From NCBI GenBank assembly GCA_032118015.1, contig JAULYE010000010.1:1-64000 (forward strand): a DNA stretch of 64,000 nucleotides. Direction: 5' to 3'. The notes beneath the pieces are model-generated. The model was not told where the DNA came from. It worked only from the letters and a program-made list of their open reading frames with translations, and ran no database searches. The translations under genes and the position numbers were made by a program. This stretch comes from Casp-actino8 sp032118015. GTDB lineage: Bacteria; Actinomycetota; Acidimicrobiia; Acidimicrobiales; Ilumatobacteraceae. Positions 51,638 through 61,172 of this stretch are shown in pieces; positions within the stretch are counted from its first letter, which is position 1; each line of letters begins with the position of its first letter.

Positions 51638-53913
51638 GCCTTCTCGGTCGTGCCGTGACCCGTGTGGAAGATCATCGCTTCCTCACCGGTCGTGGTCGTT
51701 ATGTCTACAACACACCGAGCGCTGATACGACGACGTATTGGCTCTCGTTCGTGCGTTCTCCCGTGGCTCATGGTCGACTTCTCGGTATCGATGTGTCAGC
51801 GGCTCTCGACGTGGATGGGGTGATCGAGGTCATCACCGGTAGCGACGTCGATCTGCCACCGATTCCTCCGGTGTTCGGCAGTCTCACTCATCCATTGATG
51901 GTGCGCCCGATCGTGGCCACTGACCGGGTGCGCTTCGTCGGGGAGATCATTGCGGTCGTTGTGGCAACGAGTGAATCGGCTGCGGTGGATGGAGCCAATG
52001 TCGTCATCGAAGACATCGATCCATTGGATGTGGTGATCGACCCAATGGATGCCGTGTCGTCGTCGGTTCATCTGTTCGAAGGTGCAGGCACCAACGTCAC
52101 CTATTCCGGATCGCTTTCGTCGACAGGAGTGGACGAATCAACAGACTTGTTCGCCGGATGCGATGTGGTCGTGGAGCAAGTCATCGTCAATCAACGCCTC
52201 GCTCCGTGCCCTCTGGAACCCCGTGCCGCTGTCGTCGTGCCCGAGGGAGAGCGTCTGCACTGTTATCTCACCACGCAAACACCCCAGTTGGCCCGCGACA
52301 CGATTGCCACCCAGTTGATGGTGTCGGTCGACATGATTCACGTGATTGCAGGCCCCGACGTGGGTGGAGGGTTCGGACCCAAGGACGGCTGGTATCCCGA
52401 GGACATCCTGACTGCCTGGGTTGCTCGTCGTCACGGCCGGACGACCCGTTGGCACGAGACGCGTTCGGAGAGCATGCTCGGTCTGTATCACGGACGGGCG
52501 CAGGTACAGACACTGCGCATCGGAGGCAGTCGTGAAGGTGATGTCCAGGCCTACGAGATGGTCATCGTTCAGGATGCAGGCGCGTATCCGAGTCTTGGTG
52601 CGTGGTTGCCGGATCTCACGATGATGATGGCTCCAGGAACGTACGACATCCCTCGGGTGCGCACGCGGTCGCAATCAGTGGTGACCAATTCGACGCCCGT
52701 CAATGCCTACCGAGGTGCGGGTCGTCCCGAAGCCACAGCTGCGATCGAGCGCATGATCGATCTGTTCTCCCGGCGTATCGGCCTCGATTCGATCGATGTG
52801 CGCCGTCGCAATCTGATCGCTCCATTCGCGTCGGCGCGTCCCAATGCCATGGGGACGATCTACGACTCAGGTGACTATCCAGCTGCGCTCGAGGCTCTTG
52901 TGCAACACGTCGACATCGCATCATTGCGCGCAGATCAAGATCGACGGCGAGCGTCGGGGGATCCTGTCCAACTGGGCATTGGCATCAGCACCTATGTCGA
53001 GGTCACGGGCGGTCCCTCAGCGGGGAGCGAGCACGCTCGCGTGTCTCTTGGTGCCGACGGCTCGGTGACCGTCTTCACTGGTACATCCCCACATGGGCAG
53101 GGTCACGAGACGTCATGGGCGATGTTGGCTGCGAGCGAACTCGGCGTGGACATGTCGAGTGTGACTGTCATGCACGGTGACACCGATCTCGTTCCCGAGG
53201 GTGTGGGAACGTACGGATCGCGTTCTTTGCAGTTAGGAGGGAGCGCGGTTGTCAAAGTGAGTCGGGATCTGATCGACGAAGCCAAGCGCATCGCGGCCCG
53301 CCATTTCGAAGCGGCTGAAGGGGATATCGAATTCGATGTCGACAGGGCGATGTTCCACGTTGCGGGAACGCCATCGAAGACATTGTCGTGGACCGATGTC
53401 GCTACGGTTGCAGATGCGCCTGTCACGTCGTACGGCAAGTACGAAGCAGCGAGTCCTACATTCCCCTCCGGAGCGCACTTGGCCGTTGTCGAGGTGGATG
53501 TGGAGACGGGGCACACTCGACTGCAGAGATTCATCTCCGCCGACGATGCAGGCCGCATTATCAACCCGTTGATCGCTCACGGTCAACGCCATGGGGGCAT
53601 TGCTCAGGGCATTGCACAGGCCCTTTTCGAGGAGTTCTCGTATGACGATTTCGGGAATCCCCAAGGTGGCAACTTGGCTGAGTACGCGTTTCCGAGTGCT
53701 GCAGAAATGCCCCTTTTCGAATTGCTCGACGTCACGACGTCCACAGATGCCAATGTGATCGGCGTCAAAGGCATTGGCGAATCGGGCACGATCGGCTCGA
53801 CGCCGGCAGTGCACAACGCCGTTCTCGATGCGCTTGCCCATCTCGGGGTAGATCACATCGACATGCCTTTGACGCCGTTCAAAGTCTGGTCTGCTGTTCA
53901 CCAGATGTCATAG
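51634..53913 (+). CDS. Molybdenum hydroxylase large subunit, Mo-molybdopterin binding (second)
   Basis: The 759-residue protein parallels the one at 47220: FLTGRGRYVYNTPSADTTTY, DVGGGFGPKDGWYPED, NAYRGAGRPEATAAIER, GTSPHGQGHETSWAM and the catalytic Glu in GVKGIGESGTIGS. Similarity to the first is moderate, so the two are old paralogues, presumably for two different hydroxylations or a heteromeric arrangement. It must share the single FAD and Fe-S subunits. Its stop codon lies inside the first unit of a 14-bp tandem repeat that separates it from the CoxG-like gene. Confidence 0.93.
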   Translation: MSLLGRAVTRVEDHRFLTGRGRYVYNTPSADTTTYWLSFVRSPVAHGRLLGIDVSAALDVDGVIEVITGSDVDLPPIPPVFGSLTHPLMVRPIVATDRVRFVGEIIAVVVATSESAAVDGANVVIEDIDPLDVVIDPMDAVSSSVHLFEGAGTNVTYSGSLSSTGVDESTDLFAGCDVVVEQVIVNQRLAPCPLEPRAAVVVPEGERLHCYLTTQTPQLARDTIATQLMVSVDMIHVIAGPDVGGGFGPKDGWYPEDILTAWVARRHGRTTRWHETRSESMLGLYHGRAQVQTLRIGGSREGDVQAYEMVIVQDAGAYPSLGAWLPDLTMMMAPGTYDIPRVRTRSQSVVTNSTPVNAYRGAGRPEATAAIERMIDLFSRRIGLDSIDVRRRNLIAPFASARPNAMGTIYDSGDYPAALEALVQHVDIASLRADQDRRRASGDPVQLGIGISTYVEVTGGPSAGSEHARVSLGADGSVTVFTGTSPHGQGHETSWAMLAASELGVDMSSVTVMHGDTDLVPEGVGTYGSRSLQLGGSAVVKVSRDLIDEAKRIAARHFEAAEGDIEFDVDRAMFHVAGTPSKTLSWTDVATVADAPVTSYGKYEAASPTFPSGAHLAVVEVDVETGHTRLQRFISADDAGRIINPLIAHGQRHGGIAQGIAQALFEEFSYDDFGNPQGGNLAEYAFPSAAEMPLFELLDVTTSTDANVIGVKGIGESGTIGSTPAVHNAVLDALAHLGVDHIDMPLTPFKVWSAVHQMS

Positions 53914-53990
53914 TCATTACGTCATAATCATCACGTCATAATCATCACGTCATAATCATCACGTCATAATCGTTACGTCATAGTCATTCG
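53908..53990. repeat. 14-bp tandem repeat x6 between CDS genes
   Basis: Six units of TCATAATCATCACG (three perfect, three variant) run from the stop codon of the large-subunit gene to 44 bp before the CoxG-like gene. Here the unit is not a multiple of three, as expected for a noncoding position. The TCATAAT core also appears in the 18-bp array at 2435. Confidence 0.93.
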
Positions 53991-54034
53991 CATATCGGAC
54001 TCAATCCGATCATCATCACAGAGAGGTTTTAGTC

Positions 54035-54634
54035 ATGGAGAAACTGCACAACGAATTCATCGTCCACCGTGACATCCGCACCGCCTTCGAGGTCCTCACC
54101 GATCTCGAAGCTATTGCCCCGTGCTTGCCGGGTGCAACCCTCGAAGGTCGTGAGGGCGACAATTTCATCGGCTCAGTGAAAGTGAAGTTGGGGGCGATTG
54201 CTGTCAATTTCGGAGGAACCGTCCACATCGTCGAGAAGAACGAGAGTGACTACACCGTCTCGTTGTTAGCCAAGGGACGCGAGAAGAGCGGTCGTGGTAT
54301 GGCTGAAGCGGCTATCGCTGCACGTCTCGAGGAGATGTCTGCCACCGAGACCAGGGTCGTGGTGGACACGGATTTGAAGATCATGGGCAAAATCGCTCAG
54401 TTCGGCCGAGGAATCATCAACGATGTCAGCAAACAGTTGATCGATCAGTTCGCTGGAAACCTGGATCGCCTGATGTCGGCGCCGTCCGAAGCCGGAGAGG
54501 AAGTCGCTGCCGCTCCGGCCCAGGAGAACGTTCTCGAATTGGGATCACTGCTGTCTGGTGTCTTGCTCAAGCGCCTCGTGCCAGTTGCGGTAGCCATTGC
54601 TGCGGTGATCGTGGTGCTGGTCCTCGTTCTCTGA
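54035..54634 (+). CDS. CoxG-like SRPBCC protein with C-terminal membrane anchor
   Basis: The 199-residue protein has the CoxG signature MEKLHNEFIVHRDIRTAFEV, CLPGATLEG and GSVKVKLGAIAVNFGGTV. A Pro/Ala/Glu linker leads to a C-terminal hydrophobic helix (VPVAVAIAAVIVVLVLVL). In CO dehydrogenase systems CoxG recruits the enzyme to the cytoplasmic membrane, and a similar docking role is inferred for this molybdenum hydroxylase. It is the last gene of the operon, following the tandem repeat. An AGAGAGG ribosome-binding site precedes the ATG. Confidence 0.92.
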   Translation: MEKLHNEFIVHRDIRTAFEVLTDLEAIAPCLPGATLEGREGDNFIGSVKVKLGAIAVNFGGTVHIVEKNESDYTVSLLAKGREKSGRGMAEAAIAARLEEMSATETRVVVDTDLKIMGKIAQFGRGIINDVSKQLIDQFAGNLDRLMSAPSEAGEEVAAAPAQENVLELGSLLSGVLLKRLVPVAVAIAAVIVVLVLVL

Positions 54635-54775
54635 TCGGACCCAAGGCATTTCGTCACGAGACTCGTGGCTATGTCGCGCATCTTGTCACGTAGCGCCATC
54701 GAGGAGGTGATCGACGATGAGAGTCCTGGTCCCTCTGGCCGCAGCGATTCATGACTGGTAAGTCAGCAAAACGAA

Positions 54776-54793
54776 TGTTCATGTTCATGTTCA
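54776..54793. repeat. 6-bp direct repeat x3
   Basis: TGTTCA occurs three times in tandem in the 197-bp gap between the operon end and the convergent FkbM gene. No other feature is evident in that gap. Confidence 0.6.
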
Positions 54794-54831
54794 TGGCAAT
54801 TCCTATGGCTAGGTCAAGATCGGTTCCCTGA

Positions 54832-55668
54832 TCAACTCTGCCGGTACAAAGATGCCGGCAACACCACCGGCGGTTTCGACGTGTTGTCGCAGTCGAGCCG
54901 GTGTGGAAACTGCGAACAGTACCCCCTGGTCTGCGCTCGGTCTTTTCGCAGCAGGGTCATCTCCAGCACCTGGGGAATCTCCATCCCGTTGCTGACGACG
55001 TTTCTGCCGTCATTGTTGGGGTGGAGATGCACACACACGAAGTCCTCAAGGAGTCGACTCAGAACGGGTGCACGCAGATGGAACTGCTGCCAATAGTGGA
55101 GCGAATCGAGTGCGTGCAATTCGACGACGATGATCCGGAATCTCAGCAAGTTGCGGTGAGAGATATTGGCCAAGGCCAGCCACTCGGCACCTTCGATGTC
55201 CATCTGGAGGATGAAGTCATCTTCGGACGGAGACACCGATGAGTCGATCCACGAGTCGAGGGAAATGAATTCATCGGTATCGACCAGACCGATGTACTTG
55301 TCGAGAAAATTGAAATTCGGATTGTCCGATGAGGGCCCCTCCACCGAGCGATCAGCCATGAACACACGCATCCCGCGTCGAGCACAATCTTCTTCGAAGG
55401 CCGAGACATCACCCACTCCGGGGGAGAAACACGTCGTAATGCCTACAAGATCATCGGGCACCAAATACCCACCGTCACCCTCTGGTCCGAGCCGGATGAG
55501 TGGATATTGCGTTTCGACTGGGTGCAAGGAGTGCAGCAGAGATGACAGCGCGCCCTGCCCAGAGGCATGAATTTTGACGTATCCGAAGCGAATGACGAGG
55601 GGATGGATCAGCCATCGCCCCAGTCGAACCTTGACGAATCGCGGCAACCATCGGATAGGTCGTGTCAC
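54832..55668 (-). CDS. FkbM family SAM-dependent methyltransferase
   Basis: The 278-residue protein has an N-terminal basic region (MTRPIRWLPRFVKVRLGRWL) and an FkbM methyltransferase domain: LGPEGDGGYLVPDD, CFSPGVGDVSAFEEDCARRG in place of the common G.G-loop, and ILQMDIEGAEWLAL, the family hallmark. These enzymes O-methylate sugars or polyketides, often surface glycans. It is near a glycosyltransferase and an alkaline-phosphatase-superfamily gene, which fits a surface polysaccharide role. The ATG is at 55668. Confidence 0.85.
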   Translation of the reverse strand: MTRPIRWLPRFVKVRLGRWLIHPLVIRFGYVKIHASGQGALSSLLHSLHPVETQYPLIRLGPEGDGGYLVPDDLVGITTCFSPGVGDVSAFEEDCARRGMRVFMADRSVEGPSSDNPNFNFLDKYIGLVDTDEFISLDSWIDSSVSPSEDDFILQMDIEGAEWLALANISHRNLLRFRIIVVELHALDSLHYWQQFHLRAPVLSRLLEDFVCVHLHPNNDGRNVVSNGMEIPQVLEMTLLRKDRAQTRGYCSQFPHRLDCDNTSKPPVVLPASLYRQS

Positions 55669-55692
55669 GAAAATCTCTCTCGGCTGTCGACG

Positions 55693-56253
55693 TCAGCGAT
55701 TCATGAACGCGTCGACAGCGACACCGATGGCTGCCCCAACACGCATGTCGAGAGCATCATCCTCGACACGAATCTCGTACGTGTCCTTGATCTTGAAGTT
55801 CGCCCGGTTGACATGACCGACCTGGTTGCCATTCGCGTCGAGGATGCTGAACTGCACACGGAAGAGCCACGGAATATCTGCCACGAGTCCGATGACGCGG
55901 CGGGCAATCGCTTTGGCCTGACTGGTTTCAGTGACTGTCCATTGTCCGCTCGGCGTCTCGACACGGTAGGTCGAACGTCCCAGTGACGACTTGAAATCCT
56001 TAGTCATCACCCCGAGAGAGACACCGCTGCCATCGGTGATGTCATATGTGGCAGCGAGCTCGACGATGCTGCGCGCCTTGATGGTGAACCAGGTGCTCGT
56101 GTCATCAGGTCCTGTGCACGTGACTTCCTCTTTCAACTTCATACGGGCCTGTTGGATGGTGCCGAGCGGTGTGTCTTGGCCGTCGATGCGCGACAGATGC
56201 CAGATGTTCTTGATCACCGTCAGTTTTTGTGCGAGCTGCAGCGTGTAGGTCAT
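55693..56253 (-). CDS. LURP-one-related / Tubby-like beta-barrel protein
   Basis: From ATG 56253 the 186-residue protein (MTYTLQLAQKLTVIKNIW...) shows repeated beta-hairpin pairs typical of LURP-one/DUF567 proteins: PLGTIQQARMKLKEE, FTIKARSIVELAATYDITDG, GVMTKDFKSSLGRSTYRVET, and a C-terminal hydrophobic strand-helix (MRVGAAIGVAVDAFMNR). Function in bacteria is unknown. A 5' extension to 56415 is open but would overlap the divergent gene, so the shorter start is chosen. It is 25 bp upstream of the FkbM gene on the same strand. Confidence 0.72.
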   Translation of the reverse strand: MTYTLQLAQKLTVIKNIWHLSRIDGQDTPLGTIQQARMKLKEEVTCTGPDDTSTWFTIKARSIVELAATYDITDGSGVSLGVMTKDFKSSLGRSTYRVETPSGQWTVTETSQAKAIARRVIGLVADIPWLFRVQFSILDANGNQVGHVNRANFKIKDTYEIRVEDDALDMRVGAAIGVAVDAFMNR

Positions 56254-56368
56254 GGTCCGAGTGTAGGGAACGATCATCGACTGTGAGGGGCGAGTCGATG
56301 GGTCGATCGCTGGTCCTTCAAAGTCATCTCTGAGGGAGTTTGGGGCATAAAGGCCGAATATCCTTGCG

Positions 56369-57991
56369 ATGATGAAAGGTCGAGTGATTGCACTGTGGCT
56401 CGATGGGTTCGACATGGATCGGGCCGATGCGTGGCAACTACCGAATCTGGCCCGTCTGGCTCAGCAAGGAGCCGTGGCAACTCTGCACAACGGGACGGCG
56501 CATTACACGGGTCTGACAGGTGAGCATCTGTCGACGGGATTGGATCCGACAGATGCCCGCCGTGAGAGTGGCATTCACTTCGATCCTCAGACCTACGAAT
56601 GCATCCAGGACGGAGTTGTACACAAGCCCATGATTGGTGGTGTTCCCACCGTCATCTTCGACGTGTGTTACTTCGACTTGGACAAAACGGGCAACGAAGT
56701 TGTGGGCATCACCGACTGGGGTGCGCACGATCCCGGAGGTCCATGCCAGTCCAGGCCCGGGACTTTGGCCGAAGAGATCCACGAGCGATTCGGAGTGGAC
56801 CCTGCTCGAGCATGGATCTATGTCACTCCATGGGCATCGCGTGCAGCGTGCACACAGATGGGTCGTGCATTGAGCCAAGCAGTGGGTATCCGCAGTCGGA
56901 TCGCACAGTGGCTGCTGACCGAACGATTCACCGATTGGAAACTGGCTGTCATTGGCTTTTCTGAATCACACAGCGCAAGCGAGGGACTGTTCCACGGTGC
57001 TGACGCAACGTCTCCATGGGCTCGTCTGAGATCAGCGCCCCAGGCTGGCAAAGCTCTGCGTTCGGTGTATGCCGCAGTCGATCGAGAAGTTGGGGAGATC
57101 GTCAACGCATTCCCGAATGACACAGTGGTTCTGTTCTCTATGCACGGCATGGGACTGAACAACAGTGACGCGCCGAGCATGGTGCTTTTGGGAGATCTCC
57201 TGGCCAGGTGGTGTGATATTCCTCACAAGCCGGTCAGGTCATTCCCGCTCGACCGTCGCGGTATACCGAAATTGTTATCGTCGCAATCATGGGTGTCGGA
57301 AATTCTTGGCGCACATAGCAGCGGTCGAGTACCAAGTCTGCGGCGTGTGGCGAGGTCGGTCCGCCGACGCTTGCCCAAGCGTGTGCAGCATCTCATCGCC
57401 CGTGTGCGTCGACAGGCGGTCACTGGCACGCGTCCCGTCAGGCCGAATCTGAAACCGGGACAGTTGTCGCTCGACTGGATGCCGATCATGCGATTGCGAA
57501 ATCAATGGTCGGGTATGAAGGCGTTCGCTGTGCCGTCGTTCTATGACGGACGGATACGCCTCAACGTGCAGGGTCGTGAGGCCCACGGAGTCGTGAACGT
57601 GGACGAGTACGACGCAGTGATTGACGAGATCGAGACGTTGATCATGGCGTGTACGGAATCGCGCACCGGCAAGTCGGTGGTGAGAAAGATCGAGCGCCGC
57701 ACCGGCGATCCACTGCAACGAGCCAATGACGATGTCGATCTCATTGTGTATTGGGCTGACGATGTGCTTGGGTTCTCTCACCCTGATCTCGGTGTCATCG
57801 GCCCGGTTCCGCCGCGCCGCACCGGTGGTCACGTCAGTCCGATCGGGAGGTGTGTCATCGTTGGACCGGACACAAAGCCCACGAGCCTCGGCATGTGGAG
57901 CTCGTTTGATGTGATGCCGACCATCCTGGGTCTCGCGGGAGTAACAGTGACGACTCCGATATCCGGCAATGTCAAACTGCCTGTGGGATGA
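56369..57991 (+). CDS. Alkaline phosphatase superfamily protein
   Basis: The 540-residue protein starts MMKGRVIALWLDGFDMDRAD, the first metal motif of phosphodiesterase/phosphoglycerate-mutase-like AP-superfamily enzymes. It then has NGTAHYTGLTGEH (nucleophile Thr region), VLFSMHGMGLNN (His metal ligand) and late DVMPTILGLAGV. Similar proteins are found beside glycan genes and may act on phosphorylated or sulfated sugars. No signal peptide is present. Its TGA overlaps the glycosyltransferase ATG (ATGA), implying a joint function. Confidence 0.8.
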   Translation: MMKGRVIALWLDGFDMDRADAWQLPNLARLAQQGAVATLHNGTAHYTGLTGEHLSTGLDPTDARRESGIHFDPQTYECIQDGVVHKPMIGGVPTVIFDVCYFDLDKTGNEVVGITDWGAHDPGGPCQSRPGTLAEEIHERFGVDPARAWIYVTPWASRAACTQMGRALSQAVGIRSRIAQWLLTERFTDWKLAVIGFSESHSASEGLFHGADATSPWARLRSAPQAGKALRSVYAAVDREVGEIVNAFPNDTVVLFSMHGMGLNNSDAPSMVLLGDLLARWCDIPHKPVRSFPLDRRGIPKLLSSQSWVSEILGAHSSGRVPSLRRVARSVRRRLPKRVQHLIARVRRQAVTGTRPVRPNLKPGQLSLDWMPIMRLRNQWSGMKAFAVPSFYDGRIRLNVQGREAHGVVNVDEYDAVIDEIETLIMACTESRTGKSVVRKIERRTGDPLQRANDDVDLIVYWADDVLGFSHPDLGVIGPVPPRRTGGHVSPIGRCVIVGPDTKPTSLGMWSSFDVMPTILGLAGVTVTTPISGNVKLPVG

Positions 57992-58917
57992 CATCACCGT
58001 TACGTTCTGCTCAACCAATCGCAGGTGGACGACCGATGGCCTCTGTCGTGATCCCTGTGCACAATGGCGCGGCAACGATCGGTCTGCAACTCAATGCACT
58101 CCTGGCACAGGATGTCGCGACCTCATGGGAGATCGTGATTGCTGACAATGGCTCTACGGATGGCACCCGTTCTGTCGTCGAGTCACATCGGATCACGAAC
58201 AGGGTTCCCATCCGCATCGTCGAGGCCTCTCAGGTTCGTGGCGCCAATCATGCTCGAAATCGTGGTGTCGAGGAAGCGCGAGCGGATGTGATCGTTTTCT
58301 GTGACTGTGATGACGAGGTGCGCCCAGGCTGGCTTGCTGCACATATCGACGCCTTGTCAATCACCCGCAGTGCCATCACTGCAGGGCCCGTCGTGATCGA
58401 TCGGATCAACAGTCTGCAGGCACAACGTCAGTCCAACGGACTCGTTGCTCCGGGTATTGCCGGCGATGTGCAGTTCGGTTGGGGTGCAAACTTCGGCTTT
58501 CATCGCAGCGTCTGGGAGCGCTGCGGACGATTTGACCCGGATTTCCTCTACGGGTTCGATGAGATCGAATTCATGGTGCGGGCACAGAGATCTGGTGCGC
58601 AGTTCGTCTGGCTCGAAGACGCCATCGTCGACTACAGGATTCCGAGTTCTGTGTGGAACGTGATCCGGAAATACTTTCGACAGGGTCAGATGTATCCACG
58701 CATCACCACTCTGCATCCAGATGTCTTCACGCCTCTGACGCTGTGGGGTGCGCTGATGAATGTACGTCGCGCAGGCGTGCGCATTGTCAAATCGGTGCTC
58801 CGGGCTCGACGTCATAACGCAATTGCAACGTTTGCTTACCACTACGGGATCTTTGTTGGGATCCTTGGTTCACGAATTCGACGCCGAACACGGCACAAGC
58901 TTTTACCACGTCACTGA
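57988..58917 (+). CDS. Glycosyltransferase family 2 protein
   Basis: The 309-residue GT-A enzyme has ASVVIPVHNGAATIGLQLNA, the nucleotide-sugar region IVIADNGSTDGT, and a DxD-like motif FCDCDDEVRPGW. The acceptor/catalytic segment is GFDEIEFMVRAQRSG. The C-terminal basic region (RIRRRTRHKLLPRH) may contact membrane. It transfers a sugar to an unknown acceptor, probably for surface glycan. ATGA overlap with the AP-superfamily gene shows coupling. Confidence 0.9.
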   Translation: MTSPLRSAQPIAGGRPMASVVIPVHNGAATIGLQLNALLAQDVATSWEIVIADNGSTDGTRSVVESHRITNRVPIRIVEASQVRGANHARNRGVEEARADVIVFCDCDDEVRPGWLAAHIDALSITRSAITAGPVVIDRINSLQAQRQSNGLVAPGIAGDVQFGWGANFGFHRSVWERCGRFDPDFLYGFDEIEFMVRAQRSGAQFVWLEDAIVDYRIPSSVWNVIRKYFRQGQMYPRITTLHPDVFTPLTLWGALMNVRRAGVRIVKSVLRARRHNAIATFAYHYGIFVGILGSRIRRRTRHKLLPRH

Positions 58918-58936
58918 TAGTTGAGTGTGAAGCGCA

Positions 58937-61051
58937 TCAGCTCGGCGTGATGAACGACCACACGCCGCCACCTGCATCAGTTCGACCAGTTGCGTTGACG
59001 GCTCGAACCTGCCAGTAGTAGCGAGTGTTGGCGCGTAACACAGGTGTGGTGTAATAGGTGCCTGTCACGCTCGTCCATGATCGGCAGCGGCTCGATGTCG
59101 ACAGGCATACTTCATAGCGGTCTGCGTACGGCGAGGCATCCCATTCGAGTGTGTAGGTCGGTCCATTGAGGGTTGTCGCAGCAGCGATCGGCACAGACTT
59201 GCTGAACACGCCCGGCATCGGAGGAGTGAATCGCAGTGACACTGTGGTCGAGACCGTTCCGCCACCCGCATCCATCAGGGTGACCGTGACAGGGAACGTC
59301 CCAAAGACGGTGGGAACACCACGAATGGCATTTCCCACCAACGTGAGTCCGTCGGGAAGCGCTGTCGAGGTCCATGTGTATGGCTGCACACCACCACGAC
59401 CCGACAGGGACAGAGCGAAGTTCGTCATCGCTCGCTGGGGTCGCGGTGCTCGAACAGATAGTGACGGTAATGAGACGCGCATCGACCATGTGCTACCAGC
59501 GTTGGCGAGTGTCGTACCGACGGAGTTGCCCGCGCGCACCTGCCAGTAGTAGCGGCTGTTGTTGCGCAGAAGGGGTGTCACGTAGCTGGTGTCGGTGACT
59601 CGCACCCACGACGAACAACGCGATGAGGTCGCGAAGCACACCTCATACCATTGAGCACCCGTCGAGGCATTCCAAGTCAACGTGACTCGGGATTGGGAGA
59701 CCGTTGCGCCGCTCGATGCCGGGTTTGTCTTGCCGAAGGCTGCTGGCGGGGTCGGTGGCGGCGGCGGAAGCGTCTCGGTGGGAACGACGAGAAGTTTGTT
59801 TGGTGAATTCGTTCCCGCATTCGTGACGAGACCAGTCGAGGCACTCGTGGTCAACGACTGGACGATCTGTGCTGGGGTTGCCGTGGGATTGGCGCCAAGG
59901 ATGAGAGCTACGACACCGGCCACATGTGGTGATGCCATCGACGTTCCGCTCAGCGTCTCTGTTGCAGTCGCTGAGTAGGGGTAGGCCGCTTCGATGGCCT
60001 GTCCGGGCGCAAAGATATCGACACACGATCCGTAGTTCGAGAAACCGGTACGTGCATCTGACGAGGTTGTCGCTCCAACTGCCACTGCTAGGGCAGATGA
60101 CGATGGTGTGTACTCGCAGGCGTCGTCATTTTCGTTTCCTGCGGCCACGACGACTGTCACACCAGAGGCGACCAAGTTATTGATCGCAGTGTCGAGGATC
60201 TCGCTCGTTCCTTCTGCTCCCAAACTCATGTTGACGACAGACGGACCAGAGGCCTGTGATGCAATCCAGTTGAGACCGGCGACGACATCAGAGAGGTATC
60301 CGCCGCCGCCACAGCCGAGAACACGCACGGGCACGAGCGTTGCCAACTTGGCAACTCCCCATGTGGTACCTGCAGCGGAACTCGCAACGTGTGTGCCATG
60401 GCCGTTGCAGTCATTGGTTCCCCAACCGTCGTACACAGTCGTGAACCCGGACGCCATGCGATTGGCGAAATCGACGTGCCATCCGTAGATGCCAGTGTCG
60501 ACGATGTACACATCCACACCCTCACCTGCGGTGTCCGGGTAGGTGAAACTCGAGTTCAAGGGCAGATTCGGCTGATCGATACGGTCGAGGTTCCACGGGG
60601 GACTGGATTGGGAGGCAGCCACGGTGAACATGCGGTTGGGTTCGACGGCCAGGACGCTCGGATCCTGGGCGATCTCGATCGCCTCTGTTGCGGTGGCTTC
60701 AACGGTGAGGGCGGGCACGACGTCGGTGAAGACCTCCGTCACCTCCACGTCGTCGACAACCACGAGTTCACGGGTTTCAGCGGCGACGTTCGTGCCCGGT
60801 TCGTAGAGAACCACATATTCGGACGTCGCAGTCGGACCGACCTCGGGAGCCGGTTCCGGGGGAAGCGTGGTGTCGAGCGGGGGCGCTGATGAAGCGACGG
60901 GCGCGACCGTGGACTCGGTGACGTTAGGGGATTCGACGAGGACAGAGGTCTCTGTCGGGGTCGATGTGTCCGTCGGGACAGCAGCCGAGGCCATCTGGGG
61001 AACGAACATCATGATGGCTAGCGCCGGAATCGCCCAGTGTGACCTTTTCAT
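58937..61051 (-). CDS. Secreted subtilisin-like serine protease (S8) with fibronectin type III domains
   Basis: The 704-residue protein has a signal peptide (to about residue 23), a Thr/Pro-rich stretch and an inhibitor-I9-like propeptide. The peptidase S8 domain has Asp185 in VYIVDTGIYG, His218 in NGHGTHVAS, Asn306 in AAGNEND and Ser371 in SGTSMASPHVAG. A PPPPPTPPA linker leads to an Fn3 module (SRYYWQVRAGN), an Ig-like putative module (GLTLVGNAIRGVPT), and a second Fn3 module (TRYYWQVRAVN). It is proteinase-K type and exported. No LPxTG or other anchor is present, so it is released or loosely bound. It is convergent with the glycosyltransferase gene. Confidence 0.94.
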   Translation of the reverse strand: MKRSHWAIPALAIMMFVPQMASAAVPTDTSTPTETSVLVESPNVTESTVAPVASSAPPLDTTLPPEPAPEVGPTATSEYVVLYEPGTNVAAETRELVVVDDVEVTEVFTDVVPALTVEATATEAIEIAQDPSVLAVEPNRMFTVAASQSSPPWNLDRIDQPNLPLNSSFTYPDTAGEGVDVYIVDTGIYGWHVDFANRMASGFTTVYDGWGTNDCNGHGTHVASSAAGTTWGVAKLATLVPVRVLGCGGGGYLSDVVAGLNWIASQASGPSVVNMSLGAEGTSEILDTAINNLVASGVTVVVAAGNENDDACEYTPSSSALAVAVGATTSSDARTGFSNYGSCVDIFAPGQAIEAAYPYSATATETLSGTSMASPHVAGVVALILGANPTATPAQIVQSLTTSASTGLVTNAGTNSPNKLLVVPTETLPPPPPTPPAAFGKTNPASSGATVSQSRVTLTWNASTGAQWYEVCFATSSRCSSWVRVTDTSYVTPLLRNNSRYYWQVRAGNSVGTTLANAGSTWSMRVSLPSLSVRAPRPQRAMTNFALSLSGRGGVQPYTWTSTALPDGLTLVGNAIRGVPTVFGTFPVTVTLMDAGGGTVSTTVSLRFTPPMPGVFSKSVPIAAATTLNGPTYTLEWDASPYADRYEVCLSTSSRCRSWTSVTGTYYTTPVLRANTRYYWQVRAVNATGRTDAGGGVWSFITPS

Positions 61052-61172
61052 GGACCGAAGCCTATTCCTTGAAGTCGGTCATAACGATATGACAAGCGTC
61101 CAATTTCGACAGTCTCTGACCAGGCTCGGAGACCGCTGACGGTTCGCTCGGGGTTCCGCCCTCAGAGGCCTG

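Noticed and set aside
47220..54634. Aerobic carbon monoxide dehydrogenase (cox) operon
   Set aside because: Both large subunits have YRGAGRPE where form-I CO dehydrogenase has AYxCSFR, so only the general molybdenum hydroxylase family is supported.
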